DNA of 23,249 nucleotides, from the NCBI GenBank assembly GCA_032718475.1, contig JAUCBJ010007899.1:1-23249 (forward strand), given 5' to 3'. Under the pieces are notes generated by a model. It was not told the DNA's origin and did no database searches. It saw only the letters and a list, made by a program, of their open reading frames with translations. Position numbers and translations under genes: made by a program. The stretch is from Nemertoderma westbladi. Taxonomy: Eukaryota; Xenacoelomorpha; Nemertodermatida; Nemertodermatidae. Below are positions 1-8,889 of the stretch, piece after piece (position 1 is the first letter of the stretch; every line of letters starts with the position of its first letter).

Positions 1-1005
1 GAAACAAGAATTATGGGGGAAGTACTCATAGTATGGCCCCCATATGGATAGTACGTCCCACCACTTTCTGAGCTCGGACAGCTCTCCAGCAGCATTCCTG
101 CCACCTGCATACCACTTCTGGAGTATGTCGGATGCCTCTTCCAACTCATACAGGAGTGGGATCATTCCAATTGCATAGCTCGGCATTGCAAGCGGGTCGC
201 CCTGGGTGAATCCTTCAGAGGAGGAAATGTATTCGCCCCCAATGAAGAATTTTGTGGGCTGGCTGTAACAGTTTGTCACTCTAGTCTTTAGAGCTGGGCA
301 AACTAGACCAATGTTCTGGGTTGCGGCTGCATGCTTAATAGAGTTTAAGGCATTGTTAGCATCCACCTGTAAAACTGCTTTTACCATGGATACAGAGGAG
401 GCTGCTCAGAACCATTTGGGCATCAATCTTCTCGAAGAGAACACTGTGGTACTCATGTGTACAGTAGAACTCCCTGAGTAGTATGAGTGAGTCTGCTGGT
501 ACTGCAGGGGGATGCTTGTCCAGCAGAAATACCTTCACAGTCTTTGTGGCACTGTTCTTATTAGTTACTGACTCATCCAGTTTGAGGACACCTCATTCGA
601 TAACTCATCCAGACTGTGAACAGCAGCACTTACATTGCCCACCAACATATGATGGCAGAATGCACACTCTACTACTGCATTATGGATGTCAGTGGTAGTT
701 GAGGATCTACGAACGGGATGTGCATGGATCACACTGGCCTCTTTTGTTAGTTTATCAAAGAGCCCGCGTTTCCAAGAACCAAACCAGCGTTCCAGAACCC
801 ACCACCGATGAGTCGCAGCATTAGACAAACGTGATGGGCTGTCAAAAGGCCCTGATTATCAGGGCTGTCAAAGCAGCATCCTCGAATCCGGATATGTCTG
901 AGAACAGGTTGAGAAGGCGAGACATCTCAGAAACAATTTCCGGGCCAGACGCACCTGGAGGCAGTATAAATAGACGTCGCCAATGAACTATTAAGTTATA
1001 AGCTC
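1..1005 (-). pseudogene. Decayed reverse transcriptase gene (unnamed retroelement), 3' part beyond window
   Basis: Read on the minus strand, successive frames spell an RT of a type I associate with cnidarian and sponge repeats. First comes an N-terminal helical region (around 870-1005, ILPPGASGPEIVSEMSRLL), then RWWVLERWFGSWKRG (about 800), then LLDKHPPAVPADSLILLREF (about 490). An open stretch of more than 120 codons from about 390 to the window edge contains VLQVDANNALNSIK, GEYISSSEGFTQGDPLAMP and ELRKWWDVL. These correspond to RT blocks around the first catalytic Asp, the QGDPLA box and the region after the active site. The catalytic box reads WYAGGRNAAG, so the YADD aspartates are both Gly. 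A frameshift and an apparent deletion of the fingers region lie near 370-390, and stops lie near 560 and 840. The family assignment is from memory of the motif pattern; the RT identity is firm, the clade is not. Confidence 0.72.
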
Positions 1006-1631
1006 TGTGACGGGATCCTAGAGTTGGCAGTATGGATCCTGACCGGTGTGTGTCTTATACACGTCGCCTCGTCCGTAGGCTGCTAAAGCTGTAGTCTGGA
1101 TATGTATAATAGGCCGAAGGCCGTTGAAATAACTGAGTTTTTACTGTTAGTTGTTGTAATCACAGAACATAATAATAGCACAGTCAGAATATAATAGCAC
1201 AGTAATGACGACGGTTAAAAACTGTTCCGGTCTCACAACTGTATAGAAACCAACTGAATCAGAATCAATAAGTGCAACGGTTATATTATTAACACATATT
1301 AATCACCTCTACTCTACTGAGTGGCCTGTCCAATAGATGCGCTCTAGTCACTTCCAATGTGTTTTCCCACCCATCATTGGCTTAACCTGATTAATTGTCA
1401 CCTCGCCACTCCCTGTTGCCACTGTCCCCACGTGCTAGCCTTCCTAGCCCCTTTGTCCCTCTGAGATGGTTTGACTTCACAACTTTCCCTGTGGCTGGCG
1501 ATGTGTATTGCCTTAGTTGGTTATGAGGTGACATTATTATTGGTAATGTCACCTTCCCAACTATAATTGGTAAAATGCCATTAGTCCCATTTTTGGTGGG
1601 TAGTGCAGGGAATTGAATCCACTTACAAACA
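1006..1631. mobile_element. Solo LTR, copy 1
   Basis: The segment begins TGTGACGGG and ends ACAAACA, and is bounded by a perfect 5-bp direct repeat AGCTC (1001-1005 and 1632-1636). A second copy at 12339-12944 aligns along its whole length at roughly four-fifths identity by eye. TG...CA ends, about 0.6 kb length, a 5-bp target duplication and no internal coding sequence are the hallmarks of a solo LTR. The TGTGACGGG start resembles Ty3/Gypsy-type LTRs, but no pol gene of this family is visible. It splits the RT pseudogene: across the insertion the minus-strand reading runs VNRA / YNLIVHWRR. A conserved hairpin (GGTGACATTA at 1527-1536, TAATGTCACC at 1544-1553) is present in both copies. Confidence 0.85.
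1527..1553. repeat. Perfect 10-bp hairpin inside solo LTR 1
   Basis: The arms GGTGACATTA and TAATGTCACC are perfectly complementary with a 7-nt loop. The same hairpin is unchanged at 12845-12871 in the other LTR, whereas the surrounding LTR sequence has diverged. This suggests an RNA-level or binding function in the LTR, which is inference. Confidence 0.7.
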
Positions 1632-1700
1632 AGCTCGGTTTACCTTTACAAGGAATGACAAAACTGGGATTGACTGATTAATCCAGGGGATTCTTGGCTG
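1632..1700 (-). pseudogene. Upstream end of the RT pseudogene beyond solo LTR 1
   Basis: The minus-strand reading NQSIPVLSFLVKVNRA joins in frame to YNLIVHWRR at 1000 once the solo LTR and one copy of its target duplication are ignored. It is therefore the upstream continuation of the same degraded gene. Further upstream only stops and a short hairpin (GGCACTGG at 1702-1709, CCAGTGCC at 1715-1722) are visible. Confidence 0.5.
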
Positions 1701-1894
1701 TGGCACTGGCTTAACCAGTGCCTAATTAGTGCATCCATTGACCCCTAAAGGAAGGCAATTGTTATATTGAATGGAAGCTCTCATGCAACAACAGTTGCTA
1801 CATGTTCCGCGTAAAGTACAGTAGCAACACGTGGCACCATACAATCGACTGTCATGGGATAACCAACATAAATACAAGACTGAGAAACATAATA

Positions 1895-2322
1895 GTGGCC
1901 AGAGTTGTGACCAGAGTTAACCATGACCCCAGACCCAGTCTGGCTGACACTGGAATTACTGACCGCAGACTGTACAACACCAGACTAACCAGCACCAGAC
2001 TGTCCAACCCCGGAATGACTGATACCAGACTGACTGGCATCAGAATGACCAGCTCCAAACTGACTAACCACAGACTGACCAAGACCAGATTGACCAACAC
2101 CAAAATGACTAGACTGACCGATTCCAGACTGACCAACTCCGGACTGACTGATCCCAGACTGACCTAGACTAGAATAACCAACACTGGAATGACCAACTCC
2201 AGACAGACTGGCCCCAGACTGACCAAGACCGGAATGACTGAGCCCAAACTGACCAACACTGGAATGACTGAGCCCCGACTGACCAACACCTGCCTGACTG
2301 CCACCAGACTGACCAGTGTGGA
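1895..2322. repeat. 15-bp minisatellite, about 28 diverged units
   Basis: The core AGACTGACCAACACC recurs every 15 bp with many substitutions. Because 15 is divisible by 3, several frames stay open and translate as pentapeptide repeats: TRLTN-like on the plus strand (from 1802), and GVGQS-like on the minus strand (2353 back to 1985). Neither reading has an exon context, splice signals or known homology that I can see, so this is annotated as tandem repeat DNA. A repetitive extracellular-type protein exon on the minus strand remains possible. Confidence 0.85.
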
Positions 2323-2749
2323 ATGAGTCGTTGTCTGGGCTACCTTGGGTCATACATCATACACTGGCCATTACTATGCAGGGCCGAAATCTATGAATTG
2401 TTGTTTGGATTTCTGCATCCTGACATGGTAGGGCAGCTGGTACAAGCCCTTGCCGAATGGGTGCAGCTGCATTTGCTCATTGGCCATCATGTCTCGACAA
2501 AGCAGGAACAACAATGCTGGGACCAAAGTGACACCTCTTCTAAGTGCTCACCAGCACTTTAGGTGCATTATAGGTTATATAGGTACTGAAAAGAAAAAAT
2601 ATACCTATCTAAATAAATTTATCACTAATATTATTTTATATTACCAAGCTTTTACATTAACACATATTATCAATTAACATAATATCTAATAGGGTTACGA
2701 GTTACAGTAATTATTGAATTCATAAATGATGTCTGAGGTAGTAGCTCTA
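2323..2749. other. Unassigned stretch
   Basis: No convincing gene or element is visible. It contains short chance reading frames and a small hairpin (AAGTGCT at 2540-2546 pairing with AGCACTT across CACC). The last 130 bp are strongly AT-rich. Confidence 0.4.
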
Positions 2750-3515
2750 TGTTTGTAATACTTTCAAGGTAAGAAGTTTTAAGTGTTTAAATCTCATCTA
2801 TCCCATCATAGAAGGTAGACATGTACAGAACAAAAAGAATCCCACAAGAAATGAAAACAAATAAGTTTGTGCCAGTTCCCAAGAAGGGCAACCTAACACT
2901 CTATGGTTCTTTTCGGGGAATCTCATTGATCTCGATTGCTGTAAAGCTATACAATCGCATCATTTAAATCTATTAATCTACTATTCGCATCTATTAAATC
3001 GCATCACGGATCCCATTGAGAGACTGCTCCGTGGAAATCAGAATGGGTTCCATAAAGGTCGTGGGACCATGGAGCCCATTTTGGCACGTAGAAGGATAAT
3101 TGAAGAGTTATCAAAAAAGAAAGAAAGGCATCTGGCTGTTTTCTTTGTTGACTTCTTCAAGGCCTTTGATTCAGTCTCTCGCTCACGTATGTTCAGCACA
3201 GTTTCATTATATGGGATTCCTGATTAAATTTTTGCAGCAATCAGATCAGTAGTATACAATGGTTCGACAACAATTGTGTCTACTGTTGATGGTGACACAG
3301 AACCATTTGAAGTATTATGGGGAGTCCTCCAAGGAGACACACTTGTACCATTCTTGTTCATAACTGTGGTTGACTATGTTCTACGCATGTCCTTAGATAA
3401 TAATAATGATGATGGGGTGATGATAACTCCACCTACTGGTTCCAGAAGTCGAGGAAACCCTGCCAAGTACCTAACTGATCTAGACTTTGCTGATGATTTA
3501 GGAGTACTCTCAGAA
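2750..3515 (+). pseudogene. RTE-like LINE reverse transcriptase fragment, plus-strand copy
   Basis: Translation across frames gives the N-terminal half of a non-LTR reverse transcriptase: TNKFVPVPKKGNL and FRGISLISIAVKLYNRI (RT block 1), NQNGFHKGRGTMEPIL (block 2), LAVFFVDFFKAFDSVSRSRM (block 3), VLWGVLQGDTLVPFLF (block 4) and LDFADDLGVLSE (catalytic FADD, about 3481-3516). It is broken by stops near 2966 and 3225, a local duplication around 2960-3005 and frameshifts. It ends abruptly after LSE at about 3515, so thumb and C-terminus are missing. From 3270 to 3515 it is about 95% identical (about 12 mismatches by eye) to the minus-strand copy at 5796-6040. The C-terminal features of that copy point to RTE or a related clade. 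Confidence 0.85.
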
Positions 3516-3776
3516 TTAGTTTATATCTTTTCTAAGGTTAATGCTCTTTGCAGCAGCGATCACTTCAGCCAAGGAGATACCTGCAATGGGAATATCTGGG
3601 AGTACAGACTCGTACACTTTTACTTCCTTAAAGTTATCAGGAAATACCCTGTCATTATTGACGAGCTTTTTTAAAGTGGGTCTTCTAACCATTGAGGCAA
3701 TAATCGGCTGGTGATTCTGATTCTTATTAGTGGTTGATTGGCTTTTCCTCAGAGTCGCAAGGTGATTGATTTCCAT
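3516..3776 (-). CDS. Hypothetical protein fragment, 86 aa
   Basis: An open minus-strand frame starts at ATG 3774-3776 and encodes 86 residues, mainly basic and polar at the start, ending in a helical stretch PIAGISLAEVIAAAKSINL. I do not recognise it. Upstream on the same strand, in another frame, MNRKYFDNLQGLINQQ leads into DAINHAD-type repeats (the 18-bp repeat at 3803-3874), which could be the same decayed gene after a frameshift. It begins exactly where the RTE-like fragment breaks off, so it may be the sequence that truncated it. No start context or splice evidence supports expression. Confidence 0.3.
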   Translation of the reverse strand: MEINHLATLRKSQSTTNKNQNHQPIIASMVRRPTLKKLVNNDRVFPDNFKEVKVYESVLPDIPIAGISLAEVIAAAKSINLRKDIN

Positions 3777-3802
3777 GCCTAGGATGATTGCCTGCTGTCA
3801 TC

Positions 3803-3874
3803 GGCATTATTGATAGCATCAGCATCATTAATGGCATCGCCATCATTGATGGCATCGGCATGATTGATGGCATC
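3803..3874. repeat. 18-bp tandem repeat, 4 units
   Basis: Four consecutive 18-bp units (3803-3820, 3821-3838, 3839-3856, 3857-3874) share the pattern GGCATNATTGATGGCATC with a few substitutions each. On the minus strand one frame reads as DAIN[D/H]AD-type hexapeptide repeats. Confidence 0.85.
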
Positions 3875-4039
3875 AACCTGCTGGTTGATAAGTCCCTGTA
3901 GATTATCAAAGTACTTCCTGTTCATGGACCTGCCAAGAATGCAGCCATAACTGCATTCTTGGACACTCTAGACAGTTTGATTCAGGACTCTTTCTGTGCC
4001 TTAGTGAGATCGTTTCGGCACTTCAGAATTGTTTGGCCT

Positions 4040-4195
4040 GTCCCAGTGTCCCGGGTGCATATTTACAAACCCCATACTGTCTCGATACTGGCAATGCAAT
4101 TCAACCTAAAGGAAGAACCAATCAGAGACCAGCAGATAATAAATAACTGGTGCTGAGACGGTATGGGGTTTGGGAATACACCATTTCCAAACCCT
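4040..4195 (+). repeat. Small foldback repeat, copy 1
   Basis: About 150 bp, alignable with the minus-strand sequence at 6136-6295. Both start near GCATATTTACAAACCCCATAC and contain two nested inverted repeats. Here 4066-4083 pairs with 4155-4172 (18 bp, one mismatch), and 4167-4176 pairs with 4184-4193. It has no open frame of its own. It may be a short non-autonomous element, or a diverged piece of the RTE-like LINE's endonuclease-RT linker. Confidence 0.55.
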
Positions 4196-5043
4196 ATGCG
4201 ATGTCGGCATTTTGATAAATAAATTGAGATTGAGCTGTGAATGCAAATATTAGTGGGAATATTGCCCTCGGCACATAGCATATGTTATGTGAGCAGTCAT
4301 AAATAAGCCAATTTTACTGTTGGATCGGCTTAAGTTGGCTTAAGTATGAATGCTATTTGATTTTAACTTTGTGCCTCCATTTGCCCGCATCTTATGGGTT
4401 TTTAATTTAATACAAGATATATATATATATATATGTGGAGAGACAATAGTGGTACTTTACAGTGGTGCAAAATTCATGTTCTTTTATCATAAAGTAGAAG
4501 CAGATATTTATTTACTGAAGTCAGATATTAATTAAACCATTTCCATTAATTACGGTAGTAAACCTTGCGTAATGCAATTCATATATCCATATCATGTGAA
4601 TAATATGATGTTTAAAATTAAAATATAATATATGATCTCATGCGTCTATTCTTCCTTTCCAACGGAGCACCGATTTTTGCTTTAGTGTAAATGTTCTGGC
4701 GCAATTCCTGATTTTGATCATATGTCTTTGATGCTAGGCTATATAGAAAATAAATTTATATTTATTATACCTGTGTTCAAGGTAATTTATAAAAATGTAA
4801 ATAGAATTTAAGAATAATATGAAAAGTAAATAATAATTTATTAGAAATATCCCTCTTCATTATTATTATATATTTATTTTCCTGCTGATCTTCACTCCAA
4901 TTCGTTTTTCACTTTCAGTTGCACGCGCATGGCACGCCCATTGCGCATTGCCCACATATATATCCCCATTATTTTATCTTTTCCATTTAATAAGTGGCGA
5001 CATACTACTACTAGGATCGGCATGCTGCATTGCAGCTGCATTT
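4196..5043. other. AT-rich stretch without recognised genes, with (AT)9
   Basis: Only short chance reading frames are present. A dinucleotide run (AT)9 lies at 4417-4434. The last part is presumably the 3' untranslated region of the minus-strand RTE-like copy that ends at 5044. Confidence 0.5.
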
Positions 5044-6044
5044 TTAAGAATGCTGTGCCGGCTTATCGACAAAATTGCACCGCCACAACTCCCTATCACC
5101 CATGACATTTGCTAGATCATCCGCATCTTCAAGGCCAGTGTCCTTTAAGATGCGTCTCAAGAAAGTCATGGGCTGTCCACCATGCTTATTCACTCCATGA
5201 GGCTGCCAAAGTACAAGATTATGCACTGGCTGGTCCTCACGGCGAAAGCAATGTCCTGCAAAGCGGAGGCGATTTTGTTCTAGTGTCAACCTTGGGGGAA
5301 CCAATGAGACACCTCCAATGTTATATAGTGTCTGGTTGGAGATGTGTGCATTGAACTTGACACAATGAACCCGGCGTAGCATTCTTGTGAATGTGCCGTC
5401 CAGAGATTTGGTGTCCTCAGCAGTTAGAGCCCAGCACGGACTCCCATAGAGGAGTACTGGAACTACTGCTGCTCTAAATAACCGGACCTTAAGTTTCCGA
5501 TTAATTCTCGGTGAATTCCAAATCCTGGAAAGCCTATTCAAGGCTGCCCATGCCTTTCCCTTACGTATTCGAAGGTCCTCACCTGACTTCCGGAACCATG
5601 ATCCCAGGTAACAGAAGTCATCCACATGCTCAAGCATACCATCTTTTGAGCTTATGCTCATCCGATCAGAAACTTGCTGAGGACTTTCAAAGTTAACTGT
5701 CAAAATTTTGGTCTTTCTGGAGTTAATAAAAAGACCAACACTAGAAGCAGCATGTTCTAATGAGCTGAGGAGCCGTTGGGCTCCCTCTAGTGATTCTGAG
5801 AGTACTCCTAAATCATCAGCAAAGTCTAGATCAGTTAGGTACTTGGCAGGATTTCCTCGACTTCTGGAGTCAGTAGGTGGAGTTATCATCACCCCATCAT
5901 CATTATGATGATCTAAGGACATGCGTAGAACATAGTCAACAACAATTATGAACAAGAATGGTGCAAGTGTGTCTCCCTGGAGGACGCCCCATAACACTTC
6001 AAATGGTTCTGTGTCACCGTCAACAGTAGACACAAATGTTGTCG
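5044..6044 (-). pseudogene. RTE-like LINE reverse transcriptase C-terminal half, minus-strand copy
   Basis: About 330 codons are uninterrupted from VSTVDGDTEPF to the stop at 5044. Motifs in order: VLWGVLQGDTLAPFLF (RT block 4), LTDLDFADDLGVLSE (catalytic FADD), LEGAQRLLSSLEHAA, INSRKTKIL (block 6) and FCYLGSWF (block 7). Then come the thumb and C-terminal pattern LLYGSPCWALT, LRRVHCVKF and RLRFAGHCFRRED, typical of RTE-type and related LINEs. Blocks 0-3 are missing: at 6045 the coding sequence runs into an (AGT)8 microsatellite, beyond which the upstream linker of the same element resumes (6069-6135). The element therefore looks internally deleted, with the microsatellite at the junction. 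It is the partner of the plus-strand copy at 2750-3515, which retains the blocks missing here. Confidence 0.88.
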
Positions 6045-6068
6045 AGTAGTAGTAGTAGTAGTAGTAGT
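6045..6068. repeat. (AGT)8 microsatellite at an internal deletion junction
   Basis: Eight perfect AGT units lie between the RT block 4 region and the upstream linker of the RTE-like copy. The plus-strand copy has about 455 bp of RT coding sequence (2815-3269) at the equivalent position and no microsatellite. Confidence 0.9.
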
Positions 6069-6135
6069 GTCTACTATGATGGGATAGATGAGCTTTAAAC
6101 ACTCAGGTGTTTTAAAGACCTCAGGGGGAACACCG
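6069..6135 (-). pseudogene. Linker/RT block 0 of the minus-strand RTE-like copy
   Basis: The minus-strand reading GGVPPEVFKTPECLKLIYPI matches the usual 'G-x-P-x-E-x-K' segment just before RT block 1 in LINEs. The plus-strand copy carries the corresponding nucleotide sequence at about 2775-2812 (CTCATCTATCCCATCATAG is identical in both). Upstream it continues open into the foldback repeat region. Confidence 0.65.
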
Positions 6136-6295
6136 CCTGGGGTTTGTAAGTGGTATATTCCTAAACCCCTTACGGTCTCAGCACTGAGTTCCTTGCCGCA
6201 ACTGCAGATCTCAGGATTGTTTCTTAATTCAGGTTTAATTACATTGCCAAGACTGTATGGGGTTTGTAAATATGCGTCCCGGGTGCCTTTTTCCT
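6136..6295 (-). repeat. Small foldback repeat, copy 2
   Basis: This is the minus-strand counterpart of 4040-4195. Inverted repeats sit in the same arrangement: 6139-6146 with 6162-6169, and 6163-6177 with 6251-6265 (15 bp, two mismatches). On the minus strand it is open and continuous with the RTE-like linker, with CSCGKELSAETVRGLGIYH in the middle, so an alternative reading is that it is genuine coding sequence of the LINE. Confidence 0.5.
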
Positions 6296-6654
6296 GTTGC
6301 GGGGGTATAGAGCAACAGCTACATTTGTCTATACAGCCCCAGATGGCACCTCCTTTATACTGCATGAAGGTGGTAGGTTTTCTCGATCAATGACCCAGAA
6401 TACCTGACCTGGCCTTAGACTATACTATACACACACATTCTTATTTTGTATTCAGTACATACTGAACTATTAGGCCAAACTTTTGAAACCTGAAATGACA
6501 AATATGATCAGTATACTATTTTAGAGTTAATTTAGTCTAAAAGCCAACATAAATAATTATTAGGCAAACATAAATAATACATTTAGTATAATTGCAGAGT
6601 TGTTTTAAACCTTTTTATCACCACTATTATTACCACCTTTACTTCCTAATTCAG
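6296..6654. other. Intron-like stretch upstream of the lectin exon
   Basis: No gene is recognised here. A short direct repeat of the word ACATAAATAAT lies near 6548-6580. The final 50 bp are pyrimidine-rich (CACCTTTACTTCCTAATTCAG), consistent with a 3' splice site for the exon that follows. Confidence 0.45.
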
Positions 6655-6849
6655 GTATTTGTTGTAGACAGCTTGGCTGATGCCTACCTCCACAGTTTGG
6701 GCAGCAACACCGGGAATCTTTGTGGAGCTGCTGATTCTTCTGCTGTTCAAAATATCAGCTGTGGAGGGAAACAAGGTCGTTATGTGGTCGTCTTCCAGGG
6801 AAACAGCCAACCACTGACGCTCTGCGAAGTTAAAGTTTATCCTCAATAG
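6655..6849 (+). CDS. C-terminal exon of an F-type (fucolectin/tachylectin-4/pentraxin-1-like) lectin
   Basis: A pyrimidine-rich tract ending in TTCAG is followed by 64 codons in phase 0 and a TAG stop. The peptide contains NLCGAADSSAVQNISCGG, KQGRYVVVFQGNSQ and PLTLCEVKVYPQ. The pattern Cys...Cys-Gly...GRYV-x-V...LTLCEV-x-VY is the characteristic C-terminal end of the F-type lectin domain (F5/8 type C-like beta-sandwich), secreted or cell-surface proteins that bind fucose. The fucose-binding His and Arg residues lie in the earlier part of the domain, which is not here. No matching upstream exon is visible within the window, so the 5' part is either outside it or lost, and this could be an isolated pseudo-exon. 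It is the only host-type coding sequence I can support in the window. Confidence 0.7.
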   Translation, partial: VFVVDSLADAYLHSLGSNTGNLCGAADSSAVQNISCGGKQGRYVVVFQGNSQPLTLCEVKVYPQ

Positions 6850-6996
6850 ACCTTCAGCTTTTGCTGTTTCAAAAGACCTGTATTATGCTGATTGATTGTT
6901 TTACTGATTGTATTAGACTCAGTATTATGCTGATGGTGGTAGGAACGACTGATATGCATTAATCCTATTATCATTATCTCTTTATCTAATAATTAA

Positions 6997-8342
6997 CCCT
7001 ATTACCACTGGGGAGGTGGAGAATCGCCCCCCCCCCCCCCCCATAAAATTGCTGTAAAACTATACAAAAACATTATGTATCTGCCCAATTTTTTAGAGAA
7101 TTAACCATATTATTTAATAGCGCATCTTTTGCAAAAAACGGCGTAGCGGTTGGATTTCTACTTTTCGATGTGGGTGCCACCTAAAAATTTGGTTCCCAGC
7201 AAAAATATTTTTAAAATTTTGGAATTTTATAAGGTCAGTTGTAAGTTGGTCCTTGTGATGTTTTTGGTTGTTTTAATTGATTCTGATTGATATGGAGCAC
7301 TCCACTGCTCTATACAAGTATGTACGTGTAGTGGTACGTCATTTTTGGTTCACCAAAACTAGGACGTGGTACTTCAAATTTTGATATATTCCAGTTTCGG
7401 AAAATATGCTAAACGTTTTGATTTCAATGCATTTTTATAGGTTTTCTGGAACGCTTAATCGATTGAAAAAGAAAAGCGTCAAGTATTAGTTGTACTTCAT
7501 TTTTGGTGCAGCAAAATTAGGGTGAGGCACTTGCCAAAATTTCAAAATTACGTTAGTCGGAAAATGCACCAAGGTTTTGATTTTAACGCATTATTCATAG
7601 GTTATCTGGACCGCTGAATCGATTGAAAGTAATATTGAAGCCTCATGTCTTAGTGTTACGACATTATTAGTGCACCAAAATTAGGGTGTGGCAATTTTTC
7701 AAATTTTAGCGTGCCACGCCCAAATTTTGGTGCACCAATATTGACGAACCACAGAAAATCTATAAATTGCGTTAAAACCCTCACTTTGGTGTAGTTTCCG
7801 AATCTTGAACACTCTAATTTTGGAGCTACAAAATAGAGCTACCACTAGGTAGTCATATTTTTAGAGTCATTCGAATCAGCGACCGAACCAGAGAAACCTA
7901 TAAAAAGTGCTGAAATCAAAAAATGGTGGTATTATTATCCGGGTCTCATATTTTTCAAAATTTGAAGTGCCACGCCCACTTCTCAGATGTATGAAAAATA
8001 GCATACCACTTAATTTTCGGGTATAAAATATCACCTTGCCGTCCAATAGCGTCTTGAAATCGGATTCGATTGAACGTCTAGAGCTAGCCTACAAAGGCAC
8101 ACTATTAGTTATTTTAAAATCAAAAATTTTGAAATGTGGTCCTGGGACTACTTATATTTTTCATGAAAATGATGATACCAAGCTTACGAAATTTTCATTT
8201 TTTAAGATTTGGAAGTGCTCTTCGATAATTTTTTCACTTACAGCCCAAATTTTGTAGGATTTTATTGGACAATTACTAAAATACATTAGGGCCGAATCGG
8301 CTCCCCTGCTGCTAATGGTCTTAACACCCCAGTGGTAATGGG
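6997..8342. mobile_element. Non-autonomous DNA transposon, possibly piggyBac-type
   Basis: The left end reads TTAA-CCCTATTACCACTGGGG (TTAA at 6993-6996) and the right end CCCCAGTGGTAATGGG-ATAA (8327-8346). ATTACCACTGGGG is a perfect 13-bp terminal inverted repeat (7001-7013, 8327-8339), and the outer bases are nearly matched. A TTAA target with CCC...GGG ends suggests piggyBac-like mobilisation, the right TTAA having mutated to ATAA. Inside there is no transposase, but a diverged repeat of about 160 bp: two direct copies (from 7336 and 7494, both ending near an AATCGATTGAAA word), a third start at 7658, then inverted copies of the same words (around 7730-7790 and 7868-7920). A run of 16 C (7027-7042) sits just inside the left end. 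Confidence 0.6.
7027..7042. repeat. Poly-C run, 16 bases
   Basis: Sixteen consecutive C residues lie within the left subterminal region of the DNA element. A run this long is prone to length errors in sequencing and assembly. Confidence 0.9.
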
Positions 8343-8889
8343 ATAAGGTTGTGGATAAAAATACAACAAATACAACTATATTTCAATATCAATAAATTAT
8401 CAATATTGTAAACTTGTATATGGTTATTTTCGCTCTGAATTCTGCTCGCGTGTGCACACTGCACATGGTCTTTGTTACAATTTGAAAAAACATCAATGAT
8501 GTAACGTAAACACTAATCTAATAATCATACACAATACCAGTACTGCGATAATACACAGTGACAACCAGTGTCAACAGCCAGGGAGTGACAACCAACACCT
8601 AAACACAATATAATATATCAGAACCGGTAACTAACACCAATAGGCTATAGCTACACGTAGTACACATCTCTCATACCAGTTATATATTCTTTATTTTCTT
8701 AAAAATATAATATTTCACATTTACATGATTTGTACTATTCATACAATAATATATTCATTGCTTAGTATTTACTTCTTTAGTGAAAAATATATCTTAACAA
8801 TAATATAATACAAACAAAAATCAAACTCACATAAATTTCAAAAATGCATTAACTTTATATTGTAATAAATTGTTCAGAAATGGAAAAAT
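8343..8889. other. AT-rich stretch with no recognised feature
   Basis: There is no reading frame with recognisable content. A short internal repetition of AGTGACAACCA / GTGACAACCAACACC occurs near 8557-8600. The stretch 8680-8880 is very AT-rich. Confidence 0.4.

Noticed and set aside
1926-2353. Secreted GVGQS-repeat structural protein exon
   Set aside because: No signal peptide, splice sites or conserved ends; kept only as a low-interest finding.
4350-4535. 61-aa plus-strand ORF
   Set aside because: Runs through the (AT)9 microsatellite; no motif or context.
8036-8257. 73-aa plus-strand ORF
   Set aside because: It lies inside the non-autonomous DNA element, has no recognisable motif and is short for its AT content.
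6997-8342. CACTA-type element (ends CACTGGGG)
   Set aside because: The inverted repeat extends outward through ATTAC to CCC/TTAA, and no 2-3 bp target duplication flanks CACTG.
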